64,000 nt of DNA from Desmonostoc muscorum LEGE 12446 (GTDB lineage Bacteria > Cyanobacteriota > Cyanobacteriia > Cyanobacteriales > Nostocaceae), in the NCBI RefSeq assembly GCF_015207005.2, contig NZ_JADEXS020000001.1, positions 5,789,001-5,853,000 on the forward strand, written 5' to 3'. Both the position numbers and the translations under genes were made by a program. The notes under the pieces were generated by a model. The model did not search any database, was not told where the DNA came from, and worked only from the letters and a program-made list of their open reading frames with translations. Position 1 is the first letter of the stretch, and every line of letters begins with the position of its first letter. Shown here piece after piece: positions 13,870-22,809 of this stretch.

Positions 13870-16800
13870 ATGTCTTTTAATATCTCTGCTTGGTCGATCA
13901 AAAAACCTGTTCCGACGATAGTTTTATTTTTAATTTTGACGGTATTGGGTTGGTTTTCCTTCATGTCCTTGGGGATTGATACGAACCCAAATATTGATGT
14001 GCCAGCAGTTTTGGTAAAAGTTACCCAACCGGGTGCAGGGCCGACGGAACTAGAATCCCAAGTGACGAAAAAAATTGAAGATGCTGTTGCTGGCTTGGGC
14101 AATATCGATAATATGATTTCCAAGGTCAGTGATGGCAGTTCTCAGACGACAATCAATTTTATTTTGGGTACAGATAGCGATCGCGCTACTAATGATGTCC
14201 GCAATGCGATCGCTCAAATTCGCCAAGACTTACCCCAAGATATCAATGACCCAATTGTAGAACGCCTAGAATTTTCCGGTGGACCGATCGTTACCTACGC
14301 CGTTAAATCAGACCGACGTTCTGTAGAAGAATTAAGCAACCTCGTAGACCAAACCATTAGCCGCGCCTTGTTGGGAGTTCCTGGTGTGGCACAAATTCAG
14401 CGTATCGGTGGAGTTGACCGAGAAATTCGCGTTAACCTCAACCCCGATCGCTTACAATCTCTAGGTATCACCGCCACCCAAGTAAACGACCAAATCCGCG
14501 ATTTAAATATTAACTTACCTGGCGGCCGTGCCGAAGTCGGTGGTAGCGAACAAAGTATTCGCACCCTTGGAAGTGCCGCCAATGTGGATATTTTGAAAAC
14601 ATATGAAATCCTCTTACCACCAGGTGGTTCTGTACCCTTATCCAGCTTGGGAACCGTAGAAGATAAATTTGGGGATATTCGCCAAGCCGCCTATTTAAAT
14701 AATCAACCCGTAGTAGCTTTTCAGGTGTTGCGTAGTACTGGCAGTGTCCTGGTGACTGTGGAACAAGGAGTAAAAACAGCAATCCAACAACTGGAAAAAA
14801 CACTCCCCCCAGATGTCAAGGTGGATTTAATTTTTACTAGAGCCGATGTTGTCCGTCAATCCTACCAAAGCACCATTGATGAATTAATTCAAGCTTCCGT
14901 GCTGGCGGTCATCGTTATTTTAGTGTTTTTACGTAATTGGAAAGCGACATTAATTACTGCTGTAGCCTTGCCCTTGTCAATGATTCCCACCTTTGCAGTG
15001 CAGCAGTACCTTGGTTACACCCTCAACAACATGACTTTGTTGGCATTAGCGCTGGCGGTGGGTAATTTAGTGGATGATGCCGTGGTGGAAATTGAAAACA
15101 TGGAACGGCACATGGCTATGGGCAAGTCAGCTTGGGAAGCTGCTTTTGATTCTTCTGACGAAGTGGGATTGGCGGTAGTCGCAAGTTCAGCGACGATTAT
15201 TGCTGTGTTTTTGCCCGTTGCTTTTATGGGCGGGATTCCAGGGCAATTTTTTCAACCATTTGGGGTTACCGTTGCCGTTTCCACAATTTTCTCAACCCTT
15301 GTAGCGCGGATGATTACGCCGATGATGGGGGCGTATTTGTTGCAGGAGAAGGAGGGGAGTGGGGAGTGGGGAGTAGGGAGTAGGAGAGTAGTAAAATTCT
15401 TTAATTTCAAATTTACACTTCCAGGTAGCAAGAAACTCAGAACTCAAGATTCAGAACTCACAACTGTAAAACGTCCTGGCTTTCAACCTTATAGATCGCT
15501 TCTCCAGTGGGCGTTACGGCATAGATTGACAACAATAGCGATCGCCTTTGCTTTTTTCTTAGCCAGTGTGATGCTAGTTCCTTTGATTCCCAAGGGTTTT
15601 GTTGATGATGGTGACTTCGGAATTTCCAACGTAAGTATAGAACTAGCTCCTGGTAGCACTTTGGCAGATGTCAACAAAGTAGTGACACAAGCCACTGACC
15701 TCATTCTCCAAAACTCAGTAGTTGAAGGCATACTAGCCACAGAAGAAATAAATTCTGCAACTCTGACCATTAATCTTAAACCTAAAGAAGAACGGGATAT
15801 TTCCCAAAAACAGTTTGAGGAACAAGTACGCCCTTTATTTGAGCAAATACCAGGAGCGAGAATTAGTTTTCAAAGTCAGTCACCGGGTGATAGCCGCAAA
15901 GCATTATCAATTGTCCTCAGAAGTGAAAATCCCCAAGCATTAAATCAAGCTGCTGATGCCTTAGAAAAGCAAATGCGAAGCATATCGGGATTGGTGGAAG
16001 TCTCCTCAACTGCAAGTTTGGTGAAACCAGAGATTTTAGTAATTCCTAACCCGCAACGGGCAGCAGATTTGGGGGTAACAGTGCAAGCGATCGCCCGAAC
16101 AGCTTCCCTTGGTACCATCGGCGACAACGATGCAAACTTGGCAAAATTTAATTTGAGCGATCGGCAAATCCCCATTCGCGTGCAAATCGACCCAGAAGCA
16201 CGAGCCGACATCAACACAATCACCAATCTCCAAGTCCCCAGCCAAAATGGTAAATTAGTTCCCCTCGTAGCAGTGGCAGATATTCGCTTTGGTAGTGGTC
16301 CTGCTACCATCAACCGCTACGATCGCGCCCGTCAAGTTGCTGTAGAAGCAAACTTGCAAGGTATTTCTTTAGGAGAAGCAGTAGAAACAATCAACAAACT
16401 ACCTGCAATGCAAAACTTACCGCTAGGAGTAGCACAGCAACCTTCAGGTAGCGCCAAAATTATGCAAGATATTTTCGGTCGCTTTGGCAGCGCCTTGGGA
16501 CTGGCATTAATGTGTATCTATGCAATTCTCGTGCTGCTGTATAACAACTTTCTCCATCCATTATCGATTATGGCAGCCTTGCCCTTTTGTTTAGGGGGCA
16601 CATTGGTAGCGCTGATGCTTGCCCAGAAACCCTTGGGAATATATGCCTTAATTGGTGTGGTGTTGCTGTTAGGAATTGTCACCAAAAACTCGATTCTGTT
16701 AGTAGACTACACCATTATCAACATGCAGGAAGGCAAAAGCCAACGTCAAGCCTTAGTAGAAGCTGGCGTGTCACGTCTGCGCCCCATTATGATGACTTCT

Positions 16801-17019
16801 CTGGCAACCATCGCAGGTACTCTGCCCCTAGCATTGGGAATTGGCGTCGGTTCCGAAGTCCGTCAACCAATGGGAATTGCCATTTTGGGCGGTTTCACAA
16901 CTTCCACCCTGTTGACACTGGTGGTAGTGCCAGTCATATTTAGCTACATTGACAACTTCCAAACTTGGATTATGAATACACTGCGCTATGGCTTTGGTCA
17001 GAAATCACCGCACCAATAA
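13870..17019 (+). CDS. RND multidrug/metabolite efflux pump (AcrB/HAE1-like)
   Basis: A 1049-residue inner-membrane proton-driven exporter. It has the usual twofold architecture: TM1 (TIVLFLILTVLGWFSF), porter domain, TM2-6, cytoplasmic linker, TM7, second porter domain, TM8-12. Proton relay residues are present: Asp-Asp in GNLVDDAVVEIENMERH (TM4) and Lys in GIVTKNSILLVDY (TM10). It works with the adaptor encoded immediately upstream. Residues about 494-532, in the cytoplasmic linker between the two halves, are translated heptamer-repeat DNA (GEWGVGSRRVV... and LRTQDSELTT), an in-frame insertion. The reading frame stays open throughout, so the pump is probably functional. Confidence 0.95.
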   Translation: MSFNISAWSIKKPVPTIVLFLILTVLGWFSFMSLGIDTNPNIDVPAVLVKVTQPGAGPTELESQVTKKIEDAVAGLGNIDNMISKVSDGSSQTTINFILGTDSDRATNDVRNAIAQIRQDLPQDINDPIVERLEFSGGPIVTYAVKSDRRSVEELSNLVDQTISRALLGVPGVAQIQRIGGVDREIRVNLNPDRLQSLGITATQVNDQIRDLNINLPGGRAEVGGSEQSIRTLGSAANVDILKTYEILLPPGGSVPLSSLGTVEDKFGDIRQAAYLNNQPVVAFQVLRSTGSVLVTVEQGVKTAIQQLEKTLPPDVKVDLIFTRADVVRQSYQSTIDELIQASVLAVIVILVFLRNWKATLITAVALPLSMIPTFAVQQYLGYTLNNMTLLALALAVGNLVDDAVVEIENMERHMAMGKSAWEAAFDSSDEVGLAVVASSATIIAVFLPVAFMGGIPGQFFQPFGVTVAVSTIFSTLVARMITPMMGAYLLQEKEGSGEWGVGSRRVVKFFNFKFTLPGSKKLRTQDSELTTVKRPGFQPYRSLLQWALRHRLTTIAIAFAFFLASVMLVPLIPKGFVDDGDFGISNVSIELAPGSTLADVNKVVTQATDLILQNSVVEGILATEEINSATLTINLKPKEERDISQKQFEEQVRPLFEQIPGARISFQSQSPGDSRKALSIVLRSENPQALNQAADALEKQMRSISGLVEVSSTASLVKPEILVIPNPQRAADLGVTVQAIARTASLGTIGDNDANLAKFNLSDRQIPIRVQIDPEARADINTITNLQVPSQNGKLVPLVAVADIRFGSGPATINRYDRARQVAVEANLQGISLGEAVETINKLPAMQNLPLGVAQQPSGSAKIMQDIFGRFGSALGLALMCIYAILVLLYNNFLHPLSIMAALPFCLGGTLVALMLAQKPLGIYALIGVVLLLGIVTKNSILLVDYTIINMQEGKSQRQALVEAGVSRLRPIMMTSLATIAGTLPLALGIGVGSEVRQPMGIAILGGFTTSTLLTLVVVPVIFSYIDNFQTWIMNTLRYGFGQKSPHQ
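15351..15466. repeat. STRR insertion inside the RND pump gene
   Basis: GGGGAGT/GGGAGTA heptamers (15351-15391) and a CAGAACTCA-type stretch (to about 15466) lie inside the pump reading frame. The same heptamers fill intergenic spacers at 38989, 40845 and 41521. Translation gives a low-complexity linker unlike the flanking conserved sequence. Confidence 0.8.
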
Positions 17020-17024
17020 TTATT

Positions 17025-17069
17025 GTAGAGACGGCGATTTATCGCGTCTTCTTAACCGAATCGTATTGC
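17025..17069. repeat. Dispersed GACGCGATAAATCG element, copy A
   Basis: GTAGAGACGGCGATTTATCGCGTC is interrupted in my quotation but reads continuously here, followed by TTAACCGAATCGTATTG. Related copies are at 21261-21287, 46026-46113 and 51914-52005. This copy holds one arm plus the CGTATTG tail and lies just after the RND pump stop codon. Confidence 0.8.
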
Positions 17070-17145
17070 TTCCGCCCGTGTACCTATTGTGCGATCGCCC
17101 TTCTCCGTGGGCATCATAACAAAAATTCACCACGGTAAAGACCCG

Positions 17146-17622
17146 ATGGCATACCAAAACATCACCGCCTCCCTTTCCCCAGCAGATATCCAAGAAATTA
17201 AAGCAGCCTTTGCGACTATCCAAGCAAAGATGCCTTTTCTCGTAACCTTGAGTGTCGAAGAACGACGCAAGTTATTTAAGATGGGCGATAAAAGGCTAGC
17301 TTTTGTCAATACTAGCCTGATTGCTGCCCAGTCTAACAAAGAAATCTTACCAGCCAGCTTTGATTTAGATGAGTTTGTCCGGGATTATCAACTAGCCGCG
17401 AACCTCACCGAACTGTTGATTGGACTGCGACAACTGACAGAACAAGTAGATGATACGCTAATGGCAGTCGGTAGCGAAGCAATGGGCAGCAGCTTGACAG
17501 TTTATGATTACGTCAAGACAGCAGCTAAGAAAACTCCAGGGTTAAAAAGTATAGCTCAACAATTAGGCGATCGCTTTAAAGCTATAAAAAGTAAACCTGC
17601 TAAAGCTGCATCTGATTCATAG
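17146..17622 (+). CDS. Conserved cyanobacterial protein of unknown function
   Basis: One hundred and fifty-eight residues from the ATG at 17146; the open frame reaches back to 17089, but MAYQNITASLSPADIQEI looks like the natural start. It is soluble, helical, and has no signal peptide. Visible stretches are AFATIQAKMPFLVTLSVEERRKLFKMGDKRLAFV and a C-terminal basic tail. I recognise the pattern as one seen in cyanobacteria but know no function. It is on the same strand as the efflux operon, separated by a repeat element, and is followed by a hairpin resembling a terminator. Confidence 0.8.
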   Translation: MAYQNITASLSPADIQEIKAAFATIQAKMPFLVTLSVEERRKLFKMGDKRLAFVNTSLIAAQSNKEILPASFDLDEFVRDYQLAANLTELLIGLRQLTEQVDDTLMAVGSEAMGSSLTVYDYVKTAAKKTPGLKSIAQQLGDRFKAIKSKPAKAASDS

Positions 17623-17653
17623 CCTGTAAACATTCCTAGATGCACCGGAAAAG

Positions 17654-17706
17654 TTAAAGGGGAAAGGTTAAAGGGAGATGTAATTCCTTTTTCTTTTCCC
17701 CTTTGA
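17654..17706 (+). terminator. Hairpin after hypothetical gene
   Basis: AAAGGGGAAAG (17656-17666) pairs with CTTTTCCCCTTT (17693-17704), about 30 bases after the stop of the hypothetical gene. The loop is long and the following T-tract is weak, so it may be a repeat-derived hairpin serving as a terminator. Confidence 0.45.
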
Positions 17707-17805
17707 AGTTTTCTCAACTTCTGCAAGAGTCTCATGATTTGCAAAACAAAGTGTATTTTTTAGTGAATGACTTGAATTTGATAGGTGATATCGTGTCCGC
17801 CCAAA

Positions 17806-17898
17806 AGACCTCTCCCTAGTTTTACTACGCAAAACCTGTCCCTCTCCGACTCGGAGAGGGACAGACTTGAACTTTAGTTCAAGGCAGGGAGAGGTTTC
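17806..17898. repeat. Nested palindromes (three hairpins)
   Basis: An outer inverted repeat (GACCTCTCCCT near 17807; AGGGAGAGGTTTC near 17886) encloses a perfect one with 14-base arms and a one-base centre (17836-17864; arms CTGTCCCTCTCCGA) and a third, CTTGAAC...GTTCAAG (17866-17883). This is MITE-like architecture without coding capacity. It lies directly upstream of the 16-unit tandem array. Confidence 0.8.
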
Positions 17899-17931
17899 TT
17901 AAACTCACGGTGAATTAACCTCAGAGATTTG

Positions 17932-18267
17932 TCGATGAATATCAAACATTCGTCGATGAATATCAAACATTCGCCGATGAATATCAAACATTCGCCGATG
18001 AATATCAAACATTCAGCGATGAATATCAAACATTCGCCAATGAATATCAAACATTCAGCGATGAATATCAAACATTCGCCAATGAATATCAAACATTCAG
18101 CGATGAATATCAAACATTCGTCGATGAATATCAAACATTCAGCGATGAATATCAAACATTCGCCAATGAATATCAAACATTCAGCGATGAATATCAAACA
18201 TTCGTCGCTGAATATCAAAGATTCGCCGATGAATATCAAACATTCAGCGATGAATATCAAAGATTCC
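17932..18267. repeat. Tandem array, 16 units of 21 bp
   Basis: Sixteen units with invariant core ATGAATATCAAACATTC and a variable junction (GTCG, GCCG, GCCA, AGCG). Two units read CTGAATATCAAAGATTC or end in AGATTC. Junction variants alternate so that a 42-bp higher-order unit (GCCA then AGCG) recurs. There are no spacers, so it is not a CRISPR. Frames are open on both strands with heptapeptide translation (MNIKHSP; IFIAECL), but no independent coding evidence exists. It ends about 100 bp before the HEAT-NTPase start. Confidence 0.9.
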
Positions 18268-18365
18268 TTAATGAGTCTTTAATAGTCGCCCACGAACATA
18301 ATTAGGAATTGCAAGCTTGGTATTCTACCCATAACCGCGCCTAATCTGCCGCCTTGCCCCCAATT

Positions 18366-21179
18366 ATGCTCACCACACCCCGCCACAGCAGCAAGCCTTC
18401 TCCCTTTATCCTTTATGCTTTAGCCTTTATCTTCTCCTTCCTCCTCTGTCTACCTTGGGTAAGCGCCAAAGAAACCCCCAAACCCAAACCGCAACAGTGG
18501 CAGATTGACGGCATAGTAGCAGCCCTTGAGGACAGCTACCCCCAAGTAAAGGGATATGCTTTTAAAAAATTAGCTGAATATAAGCCGCAAGATTTAAAAA
18601 TTCTGCTTAAAAAACCGGAGGAAATTGCCCAGAAAGCCGCCAACATCCTCAAGGATGAAAAGATTGACTCATCTGTTCGTTATGGTGCGGCATCGGCATT
18701 GGGCAAGCTGGGAGAGGCGGCTACCAAGTATATCCCTGACATCCTTAACATCCTCAAGGATGAAAAGATTGACTCATATGTTCGTTATGGTGCGGCATCG
18801 GCATTGGGCAACCTGGGAGAGGCGGCTACCAAGTATATCCCTGACATCCTTAACTTCCTCAAGGATGAAAAGGTTAACTCATCTGTTCGTAGCATTGCGG
18901 CATCGGCATTGGGCAACTTGGGAGAGGCGGCTACCAAGTATATCCCTGACATCCTTAACTTCCTCAAGGATGAAAAGATTGACTCATATGTTCGTGGCAG
19001 TGCGGCATCGGCATTGGGCAACCTGGGAGAGGCGGCTACCAAGTATATCCCTGACATCGTTAACATCCTCAAGGATGAAAAGGTTGACTCAAGAGTTCGT
19101 GGCAGTGCGGCATCGGCATTGGGCAACCTGGGAGAGGCGGCTACCAAGTATATCCCTGACATCCTTAACTTCCTCAAGGATGAAAAGGTTGACTCATATA
19201 TTCGTCGCAGTGCGGCATCGGCATTGGGCAACCTGGGAGAGGCGGCTACCAAGTATATCCCTGACATCCTTAACTTCCTCAAGGATGAAAAGGTTGACTC
19301 AGATGTTCGTGGCAGTGCAACATCGGCATTGGAAAATATAAAACAACTCAAGTTGGAAGAGGTTGTTGTAGTTTTGAATTATGCCTATGAACCAAACCAG
19401 GCAAGCCTTAAACAAAACGGAGACTTTGAATATTGGCGGTTTTTGACTTATTTCCTTAGTGGTGGCAATAATGAAGTAAAAATGCTACTGAAATGGGTAG
19501 GCAGACCTGAGAGAAAAGCAGTTCCTCCTAAACTTACCCACGAAGAGGGCAAGAAAACACTAGAGGTTTTTCTCAAAGCCTGGGAACTTACTCAGGGGTT
19601 CACAGAATTAAGAGAAGACTTAGCCAAGCAAATTTCCGAAGTTGCCACTAACAAAAACGTGACTTGGAAATTAGATAATCTACTCTTACTACAAAACCAT
19701 TACAACAACCTCAAACAAGTCAACTCCACCCATGCAAATGCGGTGCAGTCAGTTATAGATAATCTGGAAGTGTGGCGATGGTTTGTCCGCGCCAGAAATA
19801 CTATCCTCATCCATGCAGCCTTGTGGCTAGCCCTCATCTTTGCCTACCCCAAATTCCCCCAAATCCAAGCCATCTTCTTCTGGAACCCTTGGGTACGCCG
19901 AATTTTTGGTATCGGCTATGTCGGCTTTCTCCTCGCCTGGGTTCCGTTCCTGCGCCGCAAACTGTTTGAGCCGTTCCAGCCTTCTCTATTAGCCGATGCA
20001 GGCTTAGATAACTTTAATGACCAATCATACTTCCCAGAGTCCAGAGTCAAAATTCCCGCCTCCGAAGAAATCCTCCCAGTCACCGCAGCCTTACCCAGTA
20101 TCAAAGGGCAAATTGTCTTAGAAGGCGATTCTGGTTTAGGCAAGTCGATGTTTTTGCGCCATCTGGTGAAAAACTCCCAGCAAATTCTTGTCTATCTCCC
20201 CGCCCAAAAGTGTAATAAAGGCGTAATTGAAGCCATCCAAGACAAACTACACGGCCAAGCCCAAGATGCCGTCTTCTTAAAAAACTTGATTTACAGTGGT
20301 GCAATTGACATCTGCATCGACGGACTCAACGAAGTCACCGCCGAAACCCGCGCCAAAATCTGCCAGTTTGTCGAAAGCTATTTCCGGGGCAACATTATCA
20401 TGACAACCCAGCCCCTAGAGTGGACACCGCCCTCAACAGCCAAGATATATAAATTGCAACCCCTTGAACAACAACAAATTCAAGAATTTTTGATATCCCG
20501 TCAGCCGCGACTCCCCAAAGATGCCCAAGTTCAAGGTGCTGATTACGCCAAAGCCTGCACCAACTATTTAACAGAAGTCTTCCAACAGCAACAAGCCAAA
20601 GAAGAGTTAGATGCTGTCCGCCGAATTCTTTCCAACCCAATGGATCTAACAGTGGTAGCGCTGATGTTATCACAAGGCAAACACCCAAACTTATTTCGCC
20701 TGCAAGAACAGCAATACAACCTGATGGCGGCAGAATACCTCAAAGAATGGAATCAAGAATTTCCCTTAAAGAAATTCTCAGCCGCCGTCTACGAAATGCG
20801 ACTCGAAGACAAACAAGCCTTACCCGCAGATGAATTTCACCAAGTTGCCATGTCTTTGGAAGACGAGAAATACAAGATGGTAGTCAGCCGTCAGTGGCAA
20901 GATGAAAAAGGCGAAGCCAAGAAAGAATGGTACTTCCGCCACGATAAAATCATGGATTTCTTCTTAGTGCAAAACTTTCTCGGCGAAACTGATGCCGCCG
21001 AAGAACTATTAGTTGATAGAATGGGCGATCCCCGTTTTCGTGGCGTTTATTTCTTGCTAGCAACGTTACTTCCTTTAGATGCAGCCAAAGAACTGCGGGA
21101 AAAGTTGATTCAATACGCCGCCGACACCAAAGACAATACAGTAAGTAATACCTTTGTGCAGTTGTTAAGAACAAGATAA
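18366..21179 (+). CDS. Membrane HEAT-repeat NACHT/STAND NTPase
   Basis: The protein has 937 residues from the ATG at 18366; an upstream TTG is less likely. An N-terminal hydrophobic segment (FILYALAFIFSFLLCLPWVSA) is a signal or anchor. Residues about 90-325 are HEAT-like repeats of 35 residues (KDEKxDSxVRxxAASALGNLGEAATKYIPDILN), seven copies nearly identical in DNA. Two hydrophobic segments near 480-530 form a membrane hairpin. The NTPase follows, with P-loop GDSGLGKS (587-594), Walker B-like AIDICIDGLNEV and a STAND-type helical C-terminus with WYFRHDKIMDFF. The repeats probably bind a ligand or partner and gate the NTPase. No effector enzyme is fused. Alternative start and topology are uncertain. 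Confidence 0.85.
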   Translation: MLTTPRHSSKPSPFILYALAFIFSFLLCLPWVSAKETPKPKPQQWQIDGIVAALEDSYPQVKGYAFKKLAEYKPQDLKILLKKPEEIAQKAANILKDEKIDSSVRYGAASALGKLGEAATKYIPDILNILKDEKIDSYVRYGAASALGNLGEAATKYIPDILNFLKDEKVNSSVRSIAASALGNLGEAATKYIPDILNFLKDEKIDSYVRGSAASALGNLGEAATKYIPDIVNILKDEKVDSRVRGSAASALGNLGEAATKYIPDILNFLKDEKVDSYIRRSAASALGNLGEAATKYIPDILNFLKDEKVDSDVRGSATSALENIKQLKLEEVVVVLNYAYEPNQASLKQNGDFEYWRFLTYFLSGGNNEVKMLLKWVGRPERKAVPPKLTHEEGKKTLEVFLKAWELTQGFTELREDLAKQISEVATNKNVTWKLDNLLLLQNHYNNLKQVNSTHANAVQSVIDNLEVWRWFVRARNTILIHAALWLALIFAYPKFPQIQAIFFWNPWVRRIFGIGYVGFLLAWVPFLRRKLFEPFQPSLLADAGLDNFNDQSYFPESRVKIPASEEILPVTAALPSIKGQIVLEGDSGLGKSMFLRHLVKNSQQILVYLPAQKCNKGVIEAIQDKLHGQAQDAVFLKNLIYSGAIDICIDGLNEVTAETRAKICQFVESYFRGNIIMTTQPLEWTPPSTAKIYKLQPLEQQQIQEFLISRQPRLPKDAQVQGADYAKACTNYLTEVFQQQQAKEELDAVRRILSNPMDLTVVALMLSQGKHPNLFRLQEQQYNLMAAEYLKEWNQEFPLKKFSAAVYEMRLEDKQALPADEFHQVAMSLEDEKYKMVVSRQWQDEKGEAKKEWYFRHDKIMDFFLVQNFLGETDAAEELLVDRMGDPRFRGVYFLLATLLPLDAAKELREKLIQYAADTKDNTVSNTFVQLLRTR
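18651..19330 (+). repeat. Intragenic 105-bp tandem repeats (HEAT units)
   Basis: AAGGATGAAAAG recurs exactly every 105 bp from 18651 (18756, 18861 and so on to 19281): six full units and a divergent seventh. Sequence differs mainly at four or five codons around the VR motif (SSVRYG, SYVRYG, SSVRSI, SRVRGS, SYIRRS, SDVRGS), while the rest of each unit is almost invariant. Confidence 0.95.
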
Positions 21180-21260
21180 TTCGTAATTCGTAATTCGTAA
21201 TTTTAAGAGTGGAGTAAGGGAGTTAAATCGCAATACAGTTGAGAATGAGCAACAAACTCA

Positions 21261-21287
21261 TGTAGAGACGCGATTTATCGCGTCTTC
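21261..21287. repeat. Dispersed GACGCGATTTATCGCGTC element, copy B
   Basis: TGTAGAGACGCGATTTATCGCGTCTTC is broken here as TGTAGAGACGCGA and TTTATCGCGTCTTC. It is a short palindromic relative of the elements at 17025, 46026 and 51914. A degenerate GTAGCTAGACGTAGTGTACCG repeat follows. The 259-bp spacer holds no gene, but it has three TAATTCG repeats just after the NTPase stop. Confidence 0.7.
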
Positions 21288-21438
21288 AAAGAGCGTGTAG
21301 CTAGACGTAGTGTACCGTAGGCAATTCCATTGGCAAACTGCTGTAAGTGCGATCGCTTTCATCGCTATGATCGAAAAACATAATATCTACTGCTGCTGAA
21401 TTCAACCGTTAGCGTCACCATCTGGGAGTGTGTATTGT

Positions 21439-22557
21439 ATGCAAGTAAATGTTATTGCCATGACTGTGCTAGTCTCAATGGTTGCGGCGCAGGGCGCTTA
21501 CGCGCAAGACACCGACATCACGAGTAAGGCATTCATGGAGGCGGCGCTGACGGTGAGGACATTCGACTACTATGCCACAAAATGCAAGCAGGGTAGTGGC
21601 TTCGCTGCTAATGATGCTGCCAAGATCGAGGCGTGGCAAACCGCGAACGGTGTCGCCCAGATCCGTATGCGCCTACGCGACCTCGATCGCTACCCCACCC
21701 AAAAGCAGCAACTCGACGAGGCTGTAGCCAATATCACTCAAAAGATCGCAGGTCAGTACGCCAATCTGGATGCCTGCACTGCGGCATTGTTGGTGTCAAA
21801 ACTACCCGCCGCGCAGTTTGCAACGGTGTCGCCACAACTCCTGGCGTCGCCGAGCAAACCGCCCAAAACTCCCAACAAGACCGAGCGATCGCCTGCCGTC
21901 ACCCCTGGGATTGCATCTTCCCAATCAGACGCCAAAATTGTGGCTCAAATCGATAGCTTCGGCTTCAATTCGCGTCCGAAGGTCGGTATTGGTGGCTTCA
22001 TAGCCCTCGATATCTATCCTGTTGTACTCTTTCGCAACGGCGATGCACTCACCAATGTCGAAGGGCTTTCCTTCGGAGGCGGACTCGCAGCCCACAAACG
22101 CGCTAACCCGGACGAATGGACGCGTTGGCGTCGTCAGGGTGGCAAACTGCAACTTGCACAAAAGGACGGCTGGAAGGCGTTACCTTTCCAAACGACATAT
22201 CCAAAATTACCCAATGACTTCAGGCTAAACGGACTCTTCCGCTCACTCTCTGGTACGGGGACGGTTGCGATCGGAGGCAACCAGTCGATCGCCGCTTGGC
22301 AGGACTATCGCTTCTCGGCTGATGGCCAAGTTGTGCGCGGCAACGGTGCTGGTGGACGCGCGGAGTCTGGCGACACATCCATCGCCACTAGCAACACAGC
22401 ACCAAATCAGCGCGGTCGCTATCGCATTGAAGGACTGACTCTGTATATAACCTACGAAGATGGCTCAAGCGAGCGTCGTATCCTAATCACCGATCCGAAA
22501 GATCCCAAGAGTGTCATCTGGCTCGATGGAGTTAGCTACGTACACCGCAAGCAGTGA
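21439..22557 (+). CDS. Exported hypothetical protein, GC-rich coding
   Basis: Three hundred and seventy-two residues from the ATG at 21439 (a GTG three codons earlier is possible). The signal peptide is QVNVIAMTVLVSMVAAQGAYA. The mature part has a helical 30-120 region with one Cys pair (TKCKQ, DACT), a Pro/Ser/Lys linker (SPSKPPKTPNKTERSPAVTP) and a C-terminal beta-rich domain containing RGRYRIEGLTLYITYEDGSSERR. Codon choice favours G/C at third positions (GGC, CGC, CTC, ATC) more than its neighbours, suggesting horizontal origin. I do not recognise the family; the last 50 residues recall domains that describe expression responses in secreted proteins. Unknown function. Confidence 0.8.
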   Translation: MQVNVIAMTVLVSMVAAQGAYAQDTDITSKAFMEAALTVRTFDYYATKCKQGSGFAANDAAKIEAWQTANGVAQIRMRLRDLDRYPTQKQQLDEAVANITQKIAGQYANLDACTAALLVSKLPAAQFATVSPQLLASPSKPPKTPNKTERSPAVTPGIASSQSDAKIVAQIDSFGFNSRPKVGIGGFIALDIYPVVLFRNGDALTNVEGLSFGGGLAAHKRANPDEWTRWRRQGGKLQLAQKDGWKALPFQTTYPKLPNDFRLNGLFRSLSGTGTVAIGGNQSIAAWQDYRFSADGQVVRGNGAGGRAESGDTSIATSNTAPNQRGRYRIEGLTLYITYEDGSSERRILITDPKDPKSVIWLDGVSYVHRKQ

Positions 22558-22809
22558 CATGACGATAAGGCTTTAAAACCTTCTCTTCTACCTTTTAGGG
22601 TCTTTATAGTAAGTCTTAATCTGGACGCGGGATCATTTTCTAGTATGGATAGACAGGGGAACCGAAAAGTTTTACAATCTGAACTGATTGTGGTAATTTT
22701 ACCTATTGCCCAATCCACATAACCATAGTAAAGATTTTCTAGTGATTCCATTTCATTGTGGAAACACTAAATTAATATAGGAAAGTCTTGAATAGGGGAC
22801 AGCAAACAA

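Noticed and set aside
17932..18267. CRISPR array
   Set aside because: Units are contiguous with no unique spacers, and no cas genes are in the window. The same applies to 9118-9369.
17874..18282. Open frames (MNIKHS-like and LIFIAEC-like) over the 16-unit array
   Set aside because: Same reason: repeat-driven openness on both strands, no start signals or family.
18625..19351. Alternative frames over the HEAT repeats
   Set aside because: Repeated shadow frames of the 105-bp units; the real frame has HEAT features and extends to the NTPase.
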